Assembly: GCF_005166025.1 (NCBI RefSeq)
Contig: NZ_CP028923.1
Span: 1,800,001 to 1,864,000, forward strand
DNA length: 64,000 nucleotides
Direction: 5' to 3'
Origin: Mangrovivirga cuniculi
GTDB taxonomy: Bacteria; Bacteroidota; Bacteroidia; Cytophagales; Cyclobacteriaceae
The position numbers and the translations under genes are program-made. The notes beneath the pieces are model-generated. The model was not told where the DNA came from. It searched no databases and was given only the letters and a program-made list of their open reading frames with translations. Of this stretch, positions 45,063 through 54,274 are shown piece after piece. The first letter of the stretch is position 1, and each line of letters opens with the position of its first letter.

Positions 45063-45941
45063 ATGTCACTCAAGGAATCCGAACTTATTCTAAATAAAGA
45101 TAAAAGTGTCTATCACCTTAATTTGAGGCCTGAAAATATTGCAGATACTATACTTACTGTTGGTGATCCTAGTCGCGTGCATATGGTGAGTAAATATTTC
45201 GATGATATCGAATTTGAAATGAATAAGAGGGAATTTATTACTCATACAGGTAGAATAGGCAATAAACGGATTACAGTGATGAGTACTGGTATGGGTACAG
45301 AAAATATTGAAATAGTTCTCACAGAACTTGATGCCCTGGTAAATATCGACCTTAAAAAAAGAGAGGTAAAAAAAGAAACCAGATCTTTAAATGTTATAAG
45401 AATTGGCACTAGTGGAGCCTTACAGGAAGACATTCCAATTGGAAGCTTTTTAATATCAGAGTATGGTGTCGGGCTCGATAATCTGATGGTTTTCTATAAT
45501 CTGCCTCAGACTGATTTCGAAAAAGAAATTTGTGATCAGTTAAAAGGAGAAATTCCTCTTCCAATCACTCCTTATTGTGTTAAAGCTGATGAAACTTTAT
45601 TGAAAATGTTTGATAAAGATGTGTTTATTAAAGGAAATACAATAACATCTCCTGGGTTTTATGCTGCGCAGGGCAGGGCATTAAGAACACAGCTTGCCTT
45701 CGATGGGTTTATGGATAAGCTGGTTTACTTTCACAAGGATAATTTCTGGCTGACCAATTTTGAGATGGAGACATCAGGTTATTACGCCATGTCCAGACTT
45801 TTAGGCCACAAGGCAATTTCTACAAATGCGATCCTCGCAAATCGTATTAAAGGTGAGTTTGCGAAGGATGGTCAGAAGATTGTAGATAAACTCATTAAAT
45901 GTGTAATTGAAGCAGTTGTAGAGGATAATTCAGAGGAATAA
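45063..45941 (+). CDS. Nucleoside phosphorylase (uridine phosphorylase-like)
   Basis: 292 aa, PNP/UDP family. TVGDPSRVHMVSKYFD near residue 35 is the phosphate-binding N-terminal motif, STGMGTENIEIVLTEL follows, then RIGTSGALQEDIPIGSFLIS, and NFEMETSGYYAMSRLLGH contains the ribose-binding Glu. It cleaves nucleosides with phosphate for base salvage. The layout favours uridine phosphorylase, but base specificity is not certain. It converges with the ABC-F gene with one base between stops. Confidence 0.88.
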   Translation: MSLKESELILNKDKSVYHLNLRPENIADTILTVGDPSRVHMVSKYFDDIEFEMNKREFITHTGRIGNKRITVMSTGMGTENIEIVLTELDALVNIDLKKREVKKETRSLNVIRIGTSGALQEDIPIGSFLISEYGVGLDNLMVFYNLPQTDFEKEICDQLKGEIPLPITPYCVKADETLLKMFDKDVFIKGNTITSPGFYAAQGRALRTQLAFDGFMDKLVYFHKDNFWLTNFEMETSGYYAMSRLLGHKAISTNAILANRIKGEFAKDGQKIVDKLIKCVIEAVVEDNSEE

Positions 45942-45942
45942 A

Positions 45943-47805
45943 TTAATTATTATTCATTTCATCTAATTCCATCCATCTTAGTGTGATTTCTTCCAGTCTT
46001 GCATCGATTTTTTCAATTAATGAACCGGTTTTGGAGAGTTCACTATGATCTAATGAACCGGAATTCATTTCCTCAATAGCCTGTTTTTTCTCGCTTTCCA
46101 GCTTATCAATTTCCTCTTCCAGATCTTTTAATTCTTGTTTCTCTTTAAATGAAAGCTTTTTAGAGTTACTCTTTTTTGGTTGACTCTTCTCTTCTTTCTT
46201 TTCTTTTATGGGTTTTTCTGCAATTTTCTCTTCTTCAGCTTTTACAGTTCTAAATTCATCATAAGTGCCGGGGAAGTATTTAATGTCACCATGATCGATT
46301 ATAAATAGATGATCTGCTAAAGTGTCTAACAGATACCTGTCGTGAGATACAATCAATAAACATCCATCATATTGGCTTAAAAATATTTCGAGAGCATCGA
46401 GAGTTTGTAGGTCCAGGTCATTAGTTGGCTCATCAAGAATCAAAAAGTTTGGCCTTTTAACTAGTACCTCAAGAAGCTGTAGTCTTTTCTTTTCACCACC
46501 ACTTAGTTTATATACATATTCATGCTGTCTTTTCGGCGAAAATTGAAATAACTGAAGAACCTGGCTTGCACTAAGGGTTTGCTTTTCATTTATTTTGATT
46601 ACTTCAGCTATATCAGTTATTCTGTCAATTACCTTTTCATCCTGATTGTAGGTAGGGTCCTCCTGTTTAAAATAACCGAAATTGGTGTTCTGGCCTTTAA
46701 TGATCTCTCCTGAATCTGGTTTGATTTCGCCAGTTATTACTTTAAGGAAAGTTGATTTTCCTGATCCATTTGGTCCAACTAGCCCTATCCTGTCTTTTTT
46801 CTTAAACGTATAGGTAAAATCTTTAAACAATTGCTTATCGGGAAACGACTTCGAAACACCATAAATTTCCAGTATTTTTTTCCCTTTTTGAGAGCTATCG
46901 AAATCCATTTTGACCTGTTCTCTTATCTTAGGTTGCTTTGCCTTGGATTTCAGGCCTTCAATAGCATCCATTCTGTATTTAGCCTTTGTTGTTCTGGCCT
47001 TAGGCTGTCTTCTGGACCATTCTATTTCTTTCTTTAAAAGATTTGCTGCTTTTTCGGCTTCTGTGGTAGCCTGGATGAGTAATTCTTCCTTCTTCTTAAT
47101 AAAGTTATCGTATGGGCCGTCAAACTTTCTAATTCCACCGTGATCAAGATCCAGAATAGTGTTACAAACTGCATCGAGAAAATATCTGTCGTGGGTAACT
47201 AGAAACAATGCCGAGTTAGTAGCTTGCAAATAGCTCTCTAACCAAATTATTGCTTCGATATCCAGGTGGTTAGTAGGCTCATCCAGAATTAAAAGCTCCG
47301 GTTTTTCGAGAATCACTCTCGAAAGAGCTGCCCTTCTTTTTAATCCACCTGAAAGTTTCCCCATCTTTTTATCAAAATCAGTAATACCCAGATAGGTCAT
47401 TACTTCTTTAACTTCATTATCGTAATTCCATGCCTGAAGTCTGTCTACTTCAGCCATAGATTTTTCGATCAATTCATTGTTACCGGATTCTAGTGCTTCA
47501 TTATACTTATTGTAAGCTATGGCTCCTGGAGATTTGTTGTCCTTAACATAATCAAATGCTGTAAGGTGTTGAGGTACCTCGGGTTGCTGGGGCAGATAGC
47601 TTATTGAAAGGTTGTTTTTTTGCCTTATTTCTCCTTTATCTTTGCTTTCCTGGCCATTTAATATTTTCATCAGTGTTGACTTACCGGTTCCATTGGCTCC
47701 AACGAGCGCGATCTTTTCTCCGGGGTTGATCTCAAAGCTTACAGATGAAAATAATTTCCTCTCACCGTAATATTTCTCAAGATTATCAGCACTGATCAAA
47801 CTCAT
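45943..47805 (-). CDS. ABC-F family ATPase (Uup-like)
   Basis: 620 aa soluble protein with two ABC domains and no membrane helices. The first domain has GANGTGKSTLM, LSGGLKRRAALSR and LLILDEPTNHLDIEAI. A charged inter-domain linker (about 235-300) follows. The second domain has GPNGSGKSTFLK, LSGGEKKRLQLLE and FLILDEPTNDLDLQTLD. A C-terminal Lys/Glu coiled coil (about 525-615) is typical of Uup. ABC-F proteins act on ribosomes. It has a TAnnTTTG box at 47830-47837 on the minus strand. Confidence 0.93.
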   Translation of the reverse strand: MSLISADNLEKYYGERKLFSSVSFEINPGEKIALVGANGTGKSTLMKILNGQESKDKGEIRQKNNLSISYLPQQPEVPQHLTAFDYVKDNKSPGAIAYNKYNEALESGNNELIEKSMAEVDRLQAWNYDNEVKEVMTYLGITDFDKKMGKLSGGLKRRAALSRVILEKPELLILDEPTNHLDIEAIIWLESYLQATNSALFLVTHDRYFLDAVCNTILDLDHGGIRKFDGPYDNFIKKKEELLIQATTEAEKAANLLKKEIEWSRRQPKARTTKAKYRMDAIEGLKSKAKQPKIREQVKMDFDSSQKGKKILEIYGVSKSFPDKQLFKDFTYTFKKKDRIGLVGPNGSGKSTFLKVITGEIKPDSGEIIKGQNTNFGYFKQEDPTYNQDEKVIDRITDIAEVIKINEKQTLSASQVLQLFQFSPKRQHEYVYKLSGGEKKRLQLLEVLVKRPNFLILDEPTNDLDLQTLDALEIFLSQYDGCLLIVSHDRYLLDTLADHLFIIDHGDIKYFPGTYDEFRTVKAEEEKIAEKPIKEKKEEKSQPKKSNSKKLSFKEKQELKDLEEEIDKLESEKKQAIEEMNSGSLDHSELSKTGSLIEKIDARLEEITLRWMELDEMNNN

Positions 47806-47829
47806 AGTTATTTATCTAAATGTTTGATG

Positions 47830-47837
47830 CAAAAATA
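47830..47837 (-). promoter_or_regulatory. Probable promoter -7 box of the ABC-F gene
   Basis: Minus-strand TATTTTTG, an exact TAnnTTTG, about 24 nt before the ABC-F ATG. Confidence 0.45.
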
Positions 47838-47938
47838 GTGAATTGAAATCCTTTATTTTATTTATAAAAAATATTGTAATTGTAATTTTTTTATTTTAAT
47901 TTGAATTATTCATTAAAAATAAGGCAAATATACGATCT

Positions 47939-47967
47939 TGGTCACCTAATAGGGTGGCCATTTTTTT
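47939..47967 (+). terminator. Intrinsic terminator with no gene in front of it
   Basis: Stem TGGTCACC (47939-47946) with GGTGGCCA (47953-47960), one T-G pair, loop TAATAG, followed by seven T's. It lies between the divergent ABC-F and SRPBCC genes, pointing towards the latter, so it should end a short plus-strand RNA or act as an attenuator. A one-mismatch -7 box TTAATTTG lies at 47896-47903. Confidence 0.8.
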
Positions 47968-48045
47968 ACAGAATTGATTTATTGAGCAGGTTGCTGGTGC
48001 TGAGAGGTTTTTTAAAAAACGAATTACAGATAGAGTCATATAAAC

Positions 48046-48579
48046 ATGAAAGCTTTAAAAATTTCAGGGTTTGTTTTTCTGGCTATTTTATTGGCCTTAG
48101 CATTAACAATAGTTTTTGCTCCATCCAATGTGAAATTAGAGCGAATAGTTTCAGTAAAGGCTAGTCCAGAAGAGATTTATCCTCATATAAGTGATTTAAA
48201 AAAGTTTAATGAATGGTCTCCCTGGTATAAATTAGATCCGAATGCGAAATATTCATTTATTGGATCTGGGCATGGTATAGGATCGATAATGAAATGGGAG
48301 TCCAAGGAAAGGGATGTAGGTAATGGTCAAATGGAAATTATTGAAATTAAGCCCAATGAATCAGTTACCATGGAAATGTATTTTGGGCAGGATGATGTTC
48401 CGGCCTATGCAACACTTGCATTGTCACCAATTAATCCTGCGGAAACAGAGGTAAGCTGGAATTTCGAAGCTGAAATGACCGGATTCTCTAAATTATTTGG
48501 ATTAATGATGGAGACTATGCTTGGCCCGAGTTATGAAGAAGGGCTAAATAATCTTAAGAATACTGTCGAAGCTAAATAA
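48046..48579 (+). CDS. SRPBCC (polyketide cyclase/START-like) family membrane-anchored protein
   Basis: 177 aa. The N-terminal helix (about 5-25) is a signal or anchor. The remainder is an SRPBCC fold: VERIVSVKASPEEIYPHISDLKKFNEWSPWYKLDPNA, then IGSIMKWESKERDVGNGQMEIIEI and the long C-terminal helix with GPSYEEGLNNLKNTVE. The family binds hydrophobic ligands. Function here is unknown. The gene is preceded by about 80 nt after an orphan terminator and followed by a bidirectional terminator. Confidence 0.85.
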   Translation: MKALKISGFVFLAILLALALTIVFAPSNVKLERIVSVKASPEEIYPHISDLKKFNEWSPWYKLDPNAKYSFIGSGHGIGSIMKWESKERDVGNGQMEIIEIKPNESVTMEMYFGQDDVPAYATLALSPINPAETEVSWNFEAEMTGFSKLFGLMMETMLGPSYEEGLNNLKNTVEAK

Positions 48580-48581
48580 TA

Positions 48582-48612
48582 GAAGACTCCTTTAATCAGG
48601 AGTCTTCTTCAT
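48582..48612. terminator. Bidirectional terminator shared by the convergent SRPBCC and coiled-coil genes
   Basis: Perfect 10-bp stem GAAGACTCCT (48582-48591) with AGGAGTCTTC (48598-48607). It overlaps the 3' end of the minus-strand coiled-coil gene. T-tracts are weak. Confidence 0.65.
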
Positions 48613-48883
48613 TTTTATTTCTTCTCAAAAAACTTTCAAATTTTTCTTTAATGGTTAATGAAAGGTCTTTACCTTCTTTTTTCCATTTGCTGAAATTGTC
48701 TTCGTTTTCTTTTGCGAAATCTCTGAAATGCTTTTCAAGAAGCTCACTCGTTTCTTTTAATTCAACTTTTTTCTCATCTATTTCGGTATTGATCTTATCG
48801 ATTACATCTTTGTTTTCTTCGATCCAGTGATCAATTTTTTTTCCTATAGAAGAAAAGAATTCTGTTCTACTCGATTCTGCCAT
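48596..48883 (-). CDS. Small highly charged coiled-coil protein
   Basis: 95 aa, almost entirely Lys/Glu/Asp-rich amphipathic helix with heptads (IDHWIEENKDVIDKINTEIDEKKVELKE). No signal peptide or membrane segment. It starts 9 nt after the adenine deaminase stop on the same strand, so it is probably cotranscribed. No family is recognised. Normal codon use and tight linkage support a real gene. Confidence 0.65.
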   Translation of the reverse strand: MAESSRTEFFSSIGKKIDHWIEENKDVIDKINTEIDEKKVELKETSELLEKHFRDFAKENEDNFSKWKKEGKDLSLTIKEKFESFLRRNKNEEDS

Positions 48884-48892
48884 GTTAATTAG

Positions 48893-50512
48893 TTATTGGT
48901 TATAAAAAGTGAAATTTTCAGCGTCAAATAATCCCTTATCACTTAGTTTGATTTTAGGAATCACCAGTAAAGCCATAAAACTTATAGTCATGAACGGAGC
49001 ATTTAATGTGCTGCCCATATCTTTAACGAATTTATCAATATTTTGATACTTTATACCTGTGTCAGAACCATTTTCATCAGTCATCAAGCCTGCAATAGGT
49101 AGGGGGAGGCTTTTTATTTCATTATTCCCGGAAGCTGCCAGGCCTCCTTTTGTTTCCATTAATTGATTAATAACTTTTATAATGTCTTTATCATTAGTGC
49201 CCGCTACAATTATATTGTGTGAATCGTGAGCGACAGTTCCTCCAAAAGCGCCTTCTTTTAACCCAGTGCCTTCAATATAACAAACAGCAGGTATTTCTTC
49301 CTTGTACCGATTCACTACGACCAATTTGCAGAGATCCTTATTAACTAACTGTTTTTCAGTGAACTCGCTAATTTCCGAATGAAAAAATGATTTTTCTGTA
49401 ATCAATGAGCCATCAATAGCTTTAATTACGGGAATCTCCTTATCAGACTTTTTTATTTTCAGGTCACTTTCAGATACTGAATAAGAATAAAAATTATTAA
49501 TGATAAGTGATTTTGGGGCTTTAAATTTTACTTTCTGCTCATTCTGCACAATTTCACCATTGATCCAGGTTTCAAGTACTTCCATTGAATCAAGGTCTTT
49601 GATTTTTATGAAATCTGCATTATCACCTTTTTCAAGCTTACCAACATTTAAATTATAATGATCAATCGGGTTTAGGCAAGCTGCCTGAAGAACATTGAAA
49701 AAGTCGTAACCCAAAGAAATAGCTTTAATAACAAGTTGATTTATATGTCCTTCCATAAGGTCATCAGGATGCTTATCGTCAGAACAGAACATAATTAATT
49801 CAGGGTATTCATTAATAATAGGAATTAAAGCATCAAAATTTTTAGCTGCAGAACCTTCCCGTATTAGTATTTTCATTCCTTCGGAGGCTTTATCCCTGGC
49901 TTCTTCCAATGTGAAACATTCATGGTCAGTGCTTATACCAGCCGAAATATATTTCTTGGCATCATTGCCTTTTAATCCCGGGGCGTGCCCATCTACAGGT
50001 TTTCCGGCTTTTTGAGCTGATCTAATCTTAGCCATAACATCCTTATCGCGGTTTAAGACCCCAGGCCAGTTCATCATCTCAGCCAGGTAATGAAGATCAG
50101 GATCCTGGATCAGTTTTTCAGTAAGTGAGGAATCAATTATTGCACCCGCAGTTTCAAAAGGGGTTGCCGGCACACAGCTGGGGAGACCAAAAAAAAATTT
50201 AAATGGGACACTTTTACTATTATCGATCATGTACCGTATTCCTTCTTCTCCCATAACATTGGCAATTTCATGAGGATCTGATACAGTAGCTATTGTTCCA
50301 TGTTTAACTGCAATCTCTGCAAATCGTCCGGGAACAAGCATACTACTTTCAATATGCACATGTGAATCGATAAATCCGGGCATGTAATAAGGTTTATCCT
50401 TTTTCTCTGGTGCGGAGACATTTATATCTATAATTTTGTCATTGTGAATTTTAATTTCACCAAATCCGATGGTTTGTTGTCGGATATTGATAATATTGCC
50501 CGATAATATCAT
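48893..50512 (-). CDS. ade: Adenine deaminase
   Basis: 539 aa amidohydrolase that converts adenine to hypoxanthine in purine salvage. The metal-binding region reads GFIDSHVHIESSMLVPGRFAEIAVKHG with SDPHEIANVMG. PVDGHAPGL and AGISTDHE follow, then CSDDKHPDDL, with the ade-specific C-terminal region GGTVAHDSHNIIVAGTND and MTDENGSDTG. Length and motifs match Ade (AdeC type). It begins a two-gene unit with the coiled-coil protein. Confidence 0.93.
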   Translation of the reverse strand: MILSGNIINIRQQTIGFGEIKIHNDKIIDINVSAPEKKDKPYYMPGFIDSHVHIESSMLVPGRFAEIAVKHGTIATVSDPHEIANVMGEEGIRYMIDNSKSVPFKFFFGLPSCVPATPFETAGAIIDSSLTEKLIQDPDLHYLAEMMNWPGVLNRDKDVMAKIRSAQKAGKPVDGHAPGLKGNDAKKYISAGISTDHECFTLEEARDKASEGMKILIREGSAAKNFDALIPIINEYPELIMFCSDDKHPDDLMEGHINQLVIKAISLGYDFFNVLQAACLNPIDHYNLNVGKLEKGDNADFIKIKDLDSMEVLETWINGEIVQNEQKVKFKAPKSLIINNFYSYSVSESDLKIKKSDKEIPVIKAIDGSLITEKSFFHSEISEFTEKQLVNKDLCKLVVVNRYKEEIPAVCYIEGTGLKEGAFGGTVAHDSHNIIVAGTNDKDIIKVINQLMETKGGLAASGNNEIKSLPLPIAGLMTDENGSDTGIKYQNIDKFVKDMGSTLNAPFMTISFMALLVIPKIKLSDKGLFDAENFTFYNQ

Positions 50513-50539
50513 GTTGATCTTTTTTTTTAACTTTAAGTA

Positions 50540-50707
50540 ATGACGAACGATAGTTCTAAATTAATAAACTTCAGTAGTTTGGTAAGAAAAGCTATGTTTT
50601 TCTTATTAGCTGCTGCATTATTATTTGGTTCCTGCAAAGCTACTCAAAAGAGAAACAAGCCTCCAAAACCTGGAGAGCCTATTCCATGCCCAATTAAAGA
50701 CTGTTGA
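50540..50707 (+). CDS. Tiny lipoprotein of unknown function upstream of cmk
   Basis: 55 aa from the ATG at 50540, or 37 aa from the ATG at 50594, which places the hydrophobic signal MFFLLAAALLFGSC at the N-terminus and is the likelier start. The lipobox ends in SC. The mature part is short, basic and Pro-rich (KATQKRNKPPKPGEPIP) and ends CPIKDC, with a Cys pair five residues apart. Its stop lies 5 nt before the cmk ATG, so it appears to lead the cmk operon. Not a recognised family. Confidence 0.6.
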   Translation: MTNDSSKLINFSSLVRKAMFFLLAAALLFGSCKATQKRNKPPKPGEPIPCPIKDC

Positions 50708-50712
50708 TCGAT

Positions 50713-51408
50713 ATGAAAAAAATTAATATCGCTATCGATGGATATTCCGCATGTGGAAAAAGCAGTACTGCTAAGATGATTGCTAATCGTCTGCAGTACA
50801 AGTACATCGACAGTGGGGCAATGTATAGAGCTGTAACTCTTTATTTTATAGATAATTATGTAGATTTGACCAATGAAAAAAAGGTTGATAAGGCATTAAA
50901 AAACATTCAAATCGATTTTCGATTTAATAGTAAAAAGGAAAAAAGTGAGACTTATCTCAACGGATTAAATGTCGAAGAGGATATCCGGACGATGAGAGTT
51001 ACTAATATGGTAAGTGAAGTCAGTGCTCTTCCTGAAGTGCGTAAGGTTTTGGTTGATCTTCAACAAAAGCTGGGAAAGAAGAAAGGAGTGGTAATGGATG
51101 GTCGTGATATTGGATCGATAGTATTACCTGATGCTGAATTAAAAGTTTTTATGACAGCCGATATGAAAGTCAGAGCTTTAAGAAGACAACAAGAATTGCT
51201 TGAAAAAGACCAATTAGTGGACTTAAACGATATAATTGATAATCTGGCAAAGAGAGATAGAATCGACACAACAAGAAAAGTAGGTCCTTTGACAAAAGTG
51301 GATGAAGCAGTGGAAATTGATACTACTCATATGACTTTGGAAGAGCAAGTAGAAGAAATTTTAAATGAAGCAACATCCAGAATGGTAGATAATAAACAAA
51401 AAATATAA
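50713..51408 (+). CDS. cmk: Cytidylate kinase
   Basis: 231 aa from the ATG at 50713 (MKKINIAIDGYSACGKSS). The TTG three codons earlier overlaps the lipoprotein stop and is rejected. It phosphorylates CMP and dCMP. The P-loop is DGYSACGKSSTAK, with YIDSGAMYRAVTLY for the nucleotide-monophosphate site and MDGRDIGSIVLPDAELKVFM, and a lid with RRQQELLEK and LAKRDRIDTTR. Confidence 0.96.
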   Translation: MKKINIAIDGYSACGKSSTAKMIANRLQYKYIDSGAMYRAVTLYFIDNYVDLTNEKKVDKALKNIQIDFRFNSKKEKSETYLNGLNVEEDIRTMRVTNMVSEVSALPEVRKVLVDLQQKLGKKKGVVMDGRDIGSIVLPDAELKVFMTADMKVRALRRQQELLEKDQLVDLNDIIDNLAKRDRIDTTRKVGPLTKVDEAVEIDTTHMTLEEQVEEILNEATSRMVDNKQKI

Positions 51409-51486
51409 ATATTAGTAGTTATTTAAAATAATTCTAAATAATATATAATACCTATTTTTATACCCTTTAATTGGTGAAAAAATTTT

Positions 51487-51494
51487 TATTTTTG
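51487..51494 (+). promoter_or_regulatory. Probable nqr operon promoter -7 box
   Basis: TATTTTTG, exact TAnnTTTG, 33 nt before the nqrA ATG. No good -33 element. Confidence 0.45.
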
Positions 51495-51527
51495 CACCGT
51501 TTGTATAGAAAATGACCTGTTATAGCA

Positions 51528-52898
51528 ATGTCTAAAACTATTAAGCTTAAACGAGGATTCGATATAAATCTTGCCGGTAAGGCTGAGAAAAAACTCGTGG
51601 AGAATATTAAGGCAACGACCTATGCCTTTAAACCGACTGATTTTGAAGGGATTATGCGTCCGAAATTATTGGTAAAAGAAGGAGATACTGTGAAGGCAGG
51701 AACTCCTATTTTATACGATAAAAAGAATGATGCAATTAAATTCACAGCTCCGGTAAGTGGCGAAGTCGTTGAAATCGTAAGAGGAAAAAAGAGAAAATTG
51801 CTTGAGATTAAAATTCTTGCGGACTCTGAAATTGTATATGAAGAGTTTAACAAGTTTTCAGTTTCGGACATAGAGTCTCTGGATGCTGAGAAGATCAAGG
51901 AGCAATTATTAAAGAGTGGAGTCTGGCCTAATTTAATACAAAGGCCATATGGGATTTTAGCCAATCCGGAGGAGAATCCTAAAGCTATCTTTATATCAGG
52001 TTTCGATACCAATCCTCTGGCGCCGGATACTGATTATCTTTTAAAGGGTCAGGAACAATATTTCCAGGCTGGAATTAATATCCTGAAAAAATTAACTTCC
52101 GGTAAGGTTCATTTGAACTTAAATGCTTCAGGTGAGGTTTCTTCCTTATTTTCTCAAATACAAAATGTAGAGATCAATAAATTTAGCGGTCCACATCCTG
52201 CAGGTAATGTTGGAGTGCAGATCCACCATATTGATCCAATCAATAAAGGTGATATTGCCTGGACAGTAAAGCCTTTCGGAGTTGCTCAGATAGGGAAATT
52301 ATTCCTTGAAGGTAAGTATGATACTAAACGTGTAATTGCACTTGCAGGATCAGAGGTGAAAAACCCTCAATATTATTCTATATATACAGGTGCTTGTGTA
52401 GATAAATTACTTGAAAACAATTTGAACACTGATAATGTTCGGGTTGTTAGTGGAAATGTATTAACGGGAAGAGGTATTAAGAAAACTGGTTATGTAGGTT
52501 ATTTCGATGATCTGGTAACTGTAATACCTGAAGGAGACGAGTATGAATTCTTAGGTTGGATATTACCATCAACCAAGAAAGTGAGTTTCCATAGAGCATT
52601 CGGTTTACTTGCACCGTTTTTTGCAGGTAAAAACAAAGAATTTGTAGTTGATACTAACTTACACGGTGAGCCAAGAGCATTTGTTGAAACAGGTTCATTT
52701 GAGAAAGTTACACCAATGGATATTTATCCTGAGTTCCTTATCAAAGCTATTATGGCTGAAGATTTTGATGAAATGGAAGCTCTAGGGATATATGAAGTAA
52801 TTGAAGAAGATCTGGCTCTTTGTGAGTTTGTTGATGTTTCAAAACACGATATTCAAAAGATTCTTCGTGAAGGTATTAATTTATTGCAATTTAGCTGA
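51528..52898 (+). CDS. nqrA: Na+-translocating NADH:quinone reductase subunit A
   Basis: 456 aa soluble peripheral subunit of NQR, which couples NADH oxidation to Na+ export. N-terminal barrel-sandwich region: KLRRGFDINLAGKAEK-like start, FEGIMRPKLLVKEGDTVKAGTPILYDK. The Rnf-C-like SLBB region includes GPHPAGNVGVQIHHIDPINKGDIAWTV, with DIYPEFLIKAIMAEDFDEMEALGIYEVIEEDLALCEFV near the C-terminus. It is the first gene of nqrABCDE, 11 nt before nqrB. Confidence 0.96.
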   Translation: MSKTIKLKRGFDINLAGKAEKKLVENIKATTYAFKPTDFEGIMRPKLLVKEGDTVKAGTPILYDKKNDAIKFTAPVSGEVVEIVRGKKRKLLEIKILADSEIVYEEFNKFSVSDIESLDAEKIKEQLLKSGVWPNLIQRPYGILANPEENPKAIFISGFDTNPLAPDTDYLLKGQEQYFQAGINILKKLTSGKVHLNLNASGEVSSLFSQIQNVEINKFSGPHPAGNVGVQIHHIDPINKGDIAWTVKPFGVAQIGKLFLEGKYDTKRVIALAGSEVKNPQYYSIYTGACVDKLLENNLNTDNVRVVSGNVLTGRGIKKTGYVGYFDDLVTVIPEGDEYEFLGWILPSTKKVSFHRAFGLLAPFFAGKNKEFVVDTNLHGEPRAFVETGSFEKVTPMDIYPEFLIKAIMAEDFDEMEALGIYEVIEEDLALCEFVDVSKHDIQKILREGINLLQFS

Positions 52899-52909
52899 TA
52901 AGACTGTCT

Positions 52910-54274
52910 ATGAAGTTTTTACAAGACATATTTGAAAAACAAAAACCTCACTTTGAGAAAGGTGGGAAGTGGGAAAAGTATTATTATATTTTTGAAGCTC
53001 ACTATACTCTTTTATTTGCTCCAAAGGATGTGACGAGCAAAAAAGGGGTTCAAATCCGGGATGCTGTGGATATGAAGCGTATGATGATGACAGTTATCAT
53101 TGCTTTACTTCCAACATTAATCTTTGGAATCTGGAATGTAGGACACCAGCATTTTCTGGCAACAGGTCAGGAAGCGGCAACTATTCTTGATAAGTTCGCT
53201 ATTGGTGCATATGCAGTTCTTCCAATCGTAATCGTATCGTATGCTACTGGATTAGGTATCGAATTTACTTTTGCGACAATAAGGAGGCACCCTGTTAACG
53301 AAGGTTTCCTTGTTTCGGGGATGTTAATTCCTTTGATTATGCCAGCTACAATACCTTTATGGCAGGTAGCTCTTGCAACTGCTTTTGCAGTAATTATTGG
53401 TAAAGAAGTATTTGGTGGTACTGGAATGAATATTTTGAACGTTGCATTAACTGCACGTGCATTTCTATATTTCGCCTATCCTGGAGATATTTCAGGTGAT
53501 AATGTTTGGACCTATTTTGGAGATAGTCTTATCGGAATGAGCGATCCTGTACAGGCATTTTCAGGTGCAACTCCTTTAGCAATGGCTGCCGCAGATGGTA
53601 TCAGTTCATTCTCTAATTTCTGGTTAAGTGATGCTTACACTTTTCAGAACATGTTCCTTGGAGTTATCCCGGGATCTATCGGTGAAACTTCTACTTTAAT
53701 GGCTCTTATAGGTGCTGCTATCTTAATAATTACAGGAGTTGGAAGCTGGAGAATTATATTATCAGTATTTGGTGGAGCATTCCTGATGGGATATTTATTC
53801 AATTTCATTTATGATATTAATTATACCGGTCAGTTGGGTACTGGTGTAAAAGTAGCGTTCTTAGTAGGAACAATTATTTTGTTCATTGTGAATCAAAAGT
53901 TCATCAAAGGAGAGTTAAAAGCAATAATCGGAGTACTGGCAGGCATGTTGATATTTACAGCAGTCATGTTGTTCTCAGGTGCTGCAAGTGAATTCATGAA
54001 GGTTCCTGCTCAGTTTCACCTTGTTATGGGAGGAATGGCATTTGGAGCTGTTTACATGGCCACTGACCCGGTAACCGCATCACATACTTTCCAGGGTAAA
54101 TGGATCTACGGAATTATGATCGGAGCCCTTACAGTGTTGATCAGAGTATTTAACCCTGCATATCCTGAAGGAATTATGCTGGCAATACTTCTGATGAACG
54201 TATTTGCTCCGCTTATCGATATATATGTTGTAAAAGCTAATAAGAAAAGGAGGTTGAGCCGTGCGACAGTCTAA
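52910..54274 (+). CDS. nqrB: Na+-translocating NADH:quinone reductase subunit B
   Basis: 454 aa, about ten membrane helices. It carries covalent FMN on a Thr in SGATPLA (T221 here) and contributes to the Na+ path. The RRHPVNEGFLVSGMLIPLIMPATIPLWQVALATAF segment is typical of NqrB/RnfD. Its last 14 nt overlap nqrC. Flavinylation needs ApbE, which is not in the window. Confidence 0.96.
   Translation: MKFLQDIFEKQKPHFEKGGKWEKYYYIFEAHYTLLFAPKDVTSKKGVQIRDAVDMKRMMMTVIIALLPTLIFGIWNVGHQHFLATGQEAATILDKFAIGAYAVLPIVIVSYATGLGIEFTFATIRRHPVNEGFLVSGMLIPLIMPATIPLWQVALATAFAVIIGKEVFGGTGMNILNVALTARAFLYFAYPGDISGDNVWTYFGDSLIGMSDPVQAFSGATPLAMAAADGISSFSNFWLSDAYTFQNMFLGVIPGSIGETSTLMALIGAAILIITGVGSWRIILSVFGGAFLMGYLFNFIYDINYTGQLGTGVKVAFLVGTIILFIVNQKFIKGELKAIIGVLAGMLIFTAVMLFSGAASEFMKVPAQFHLVMGGMAFGAVYMATDPVTASHTFQGKWIYGIMIGALTVLIRVFNPAYPEGIMLAILLMNVFAPLIDIYVVKANKKRRLSRATV

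Noticed and set aside
46831-47143. Plus-strand ORFs inside the ABC-F gene
   Set aside because: They are antisense shadows of a conserved ATPase, with low-complexity translations and no ribosome site.
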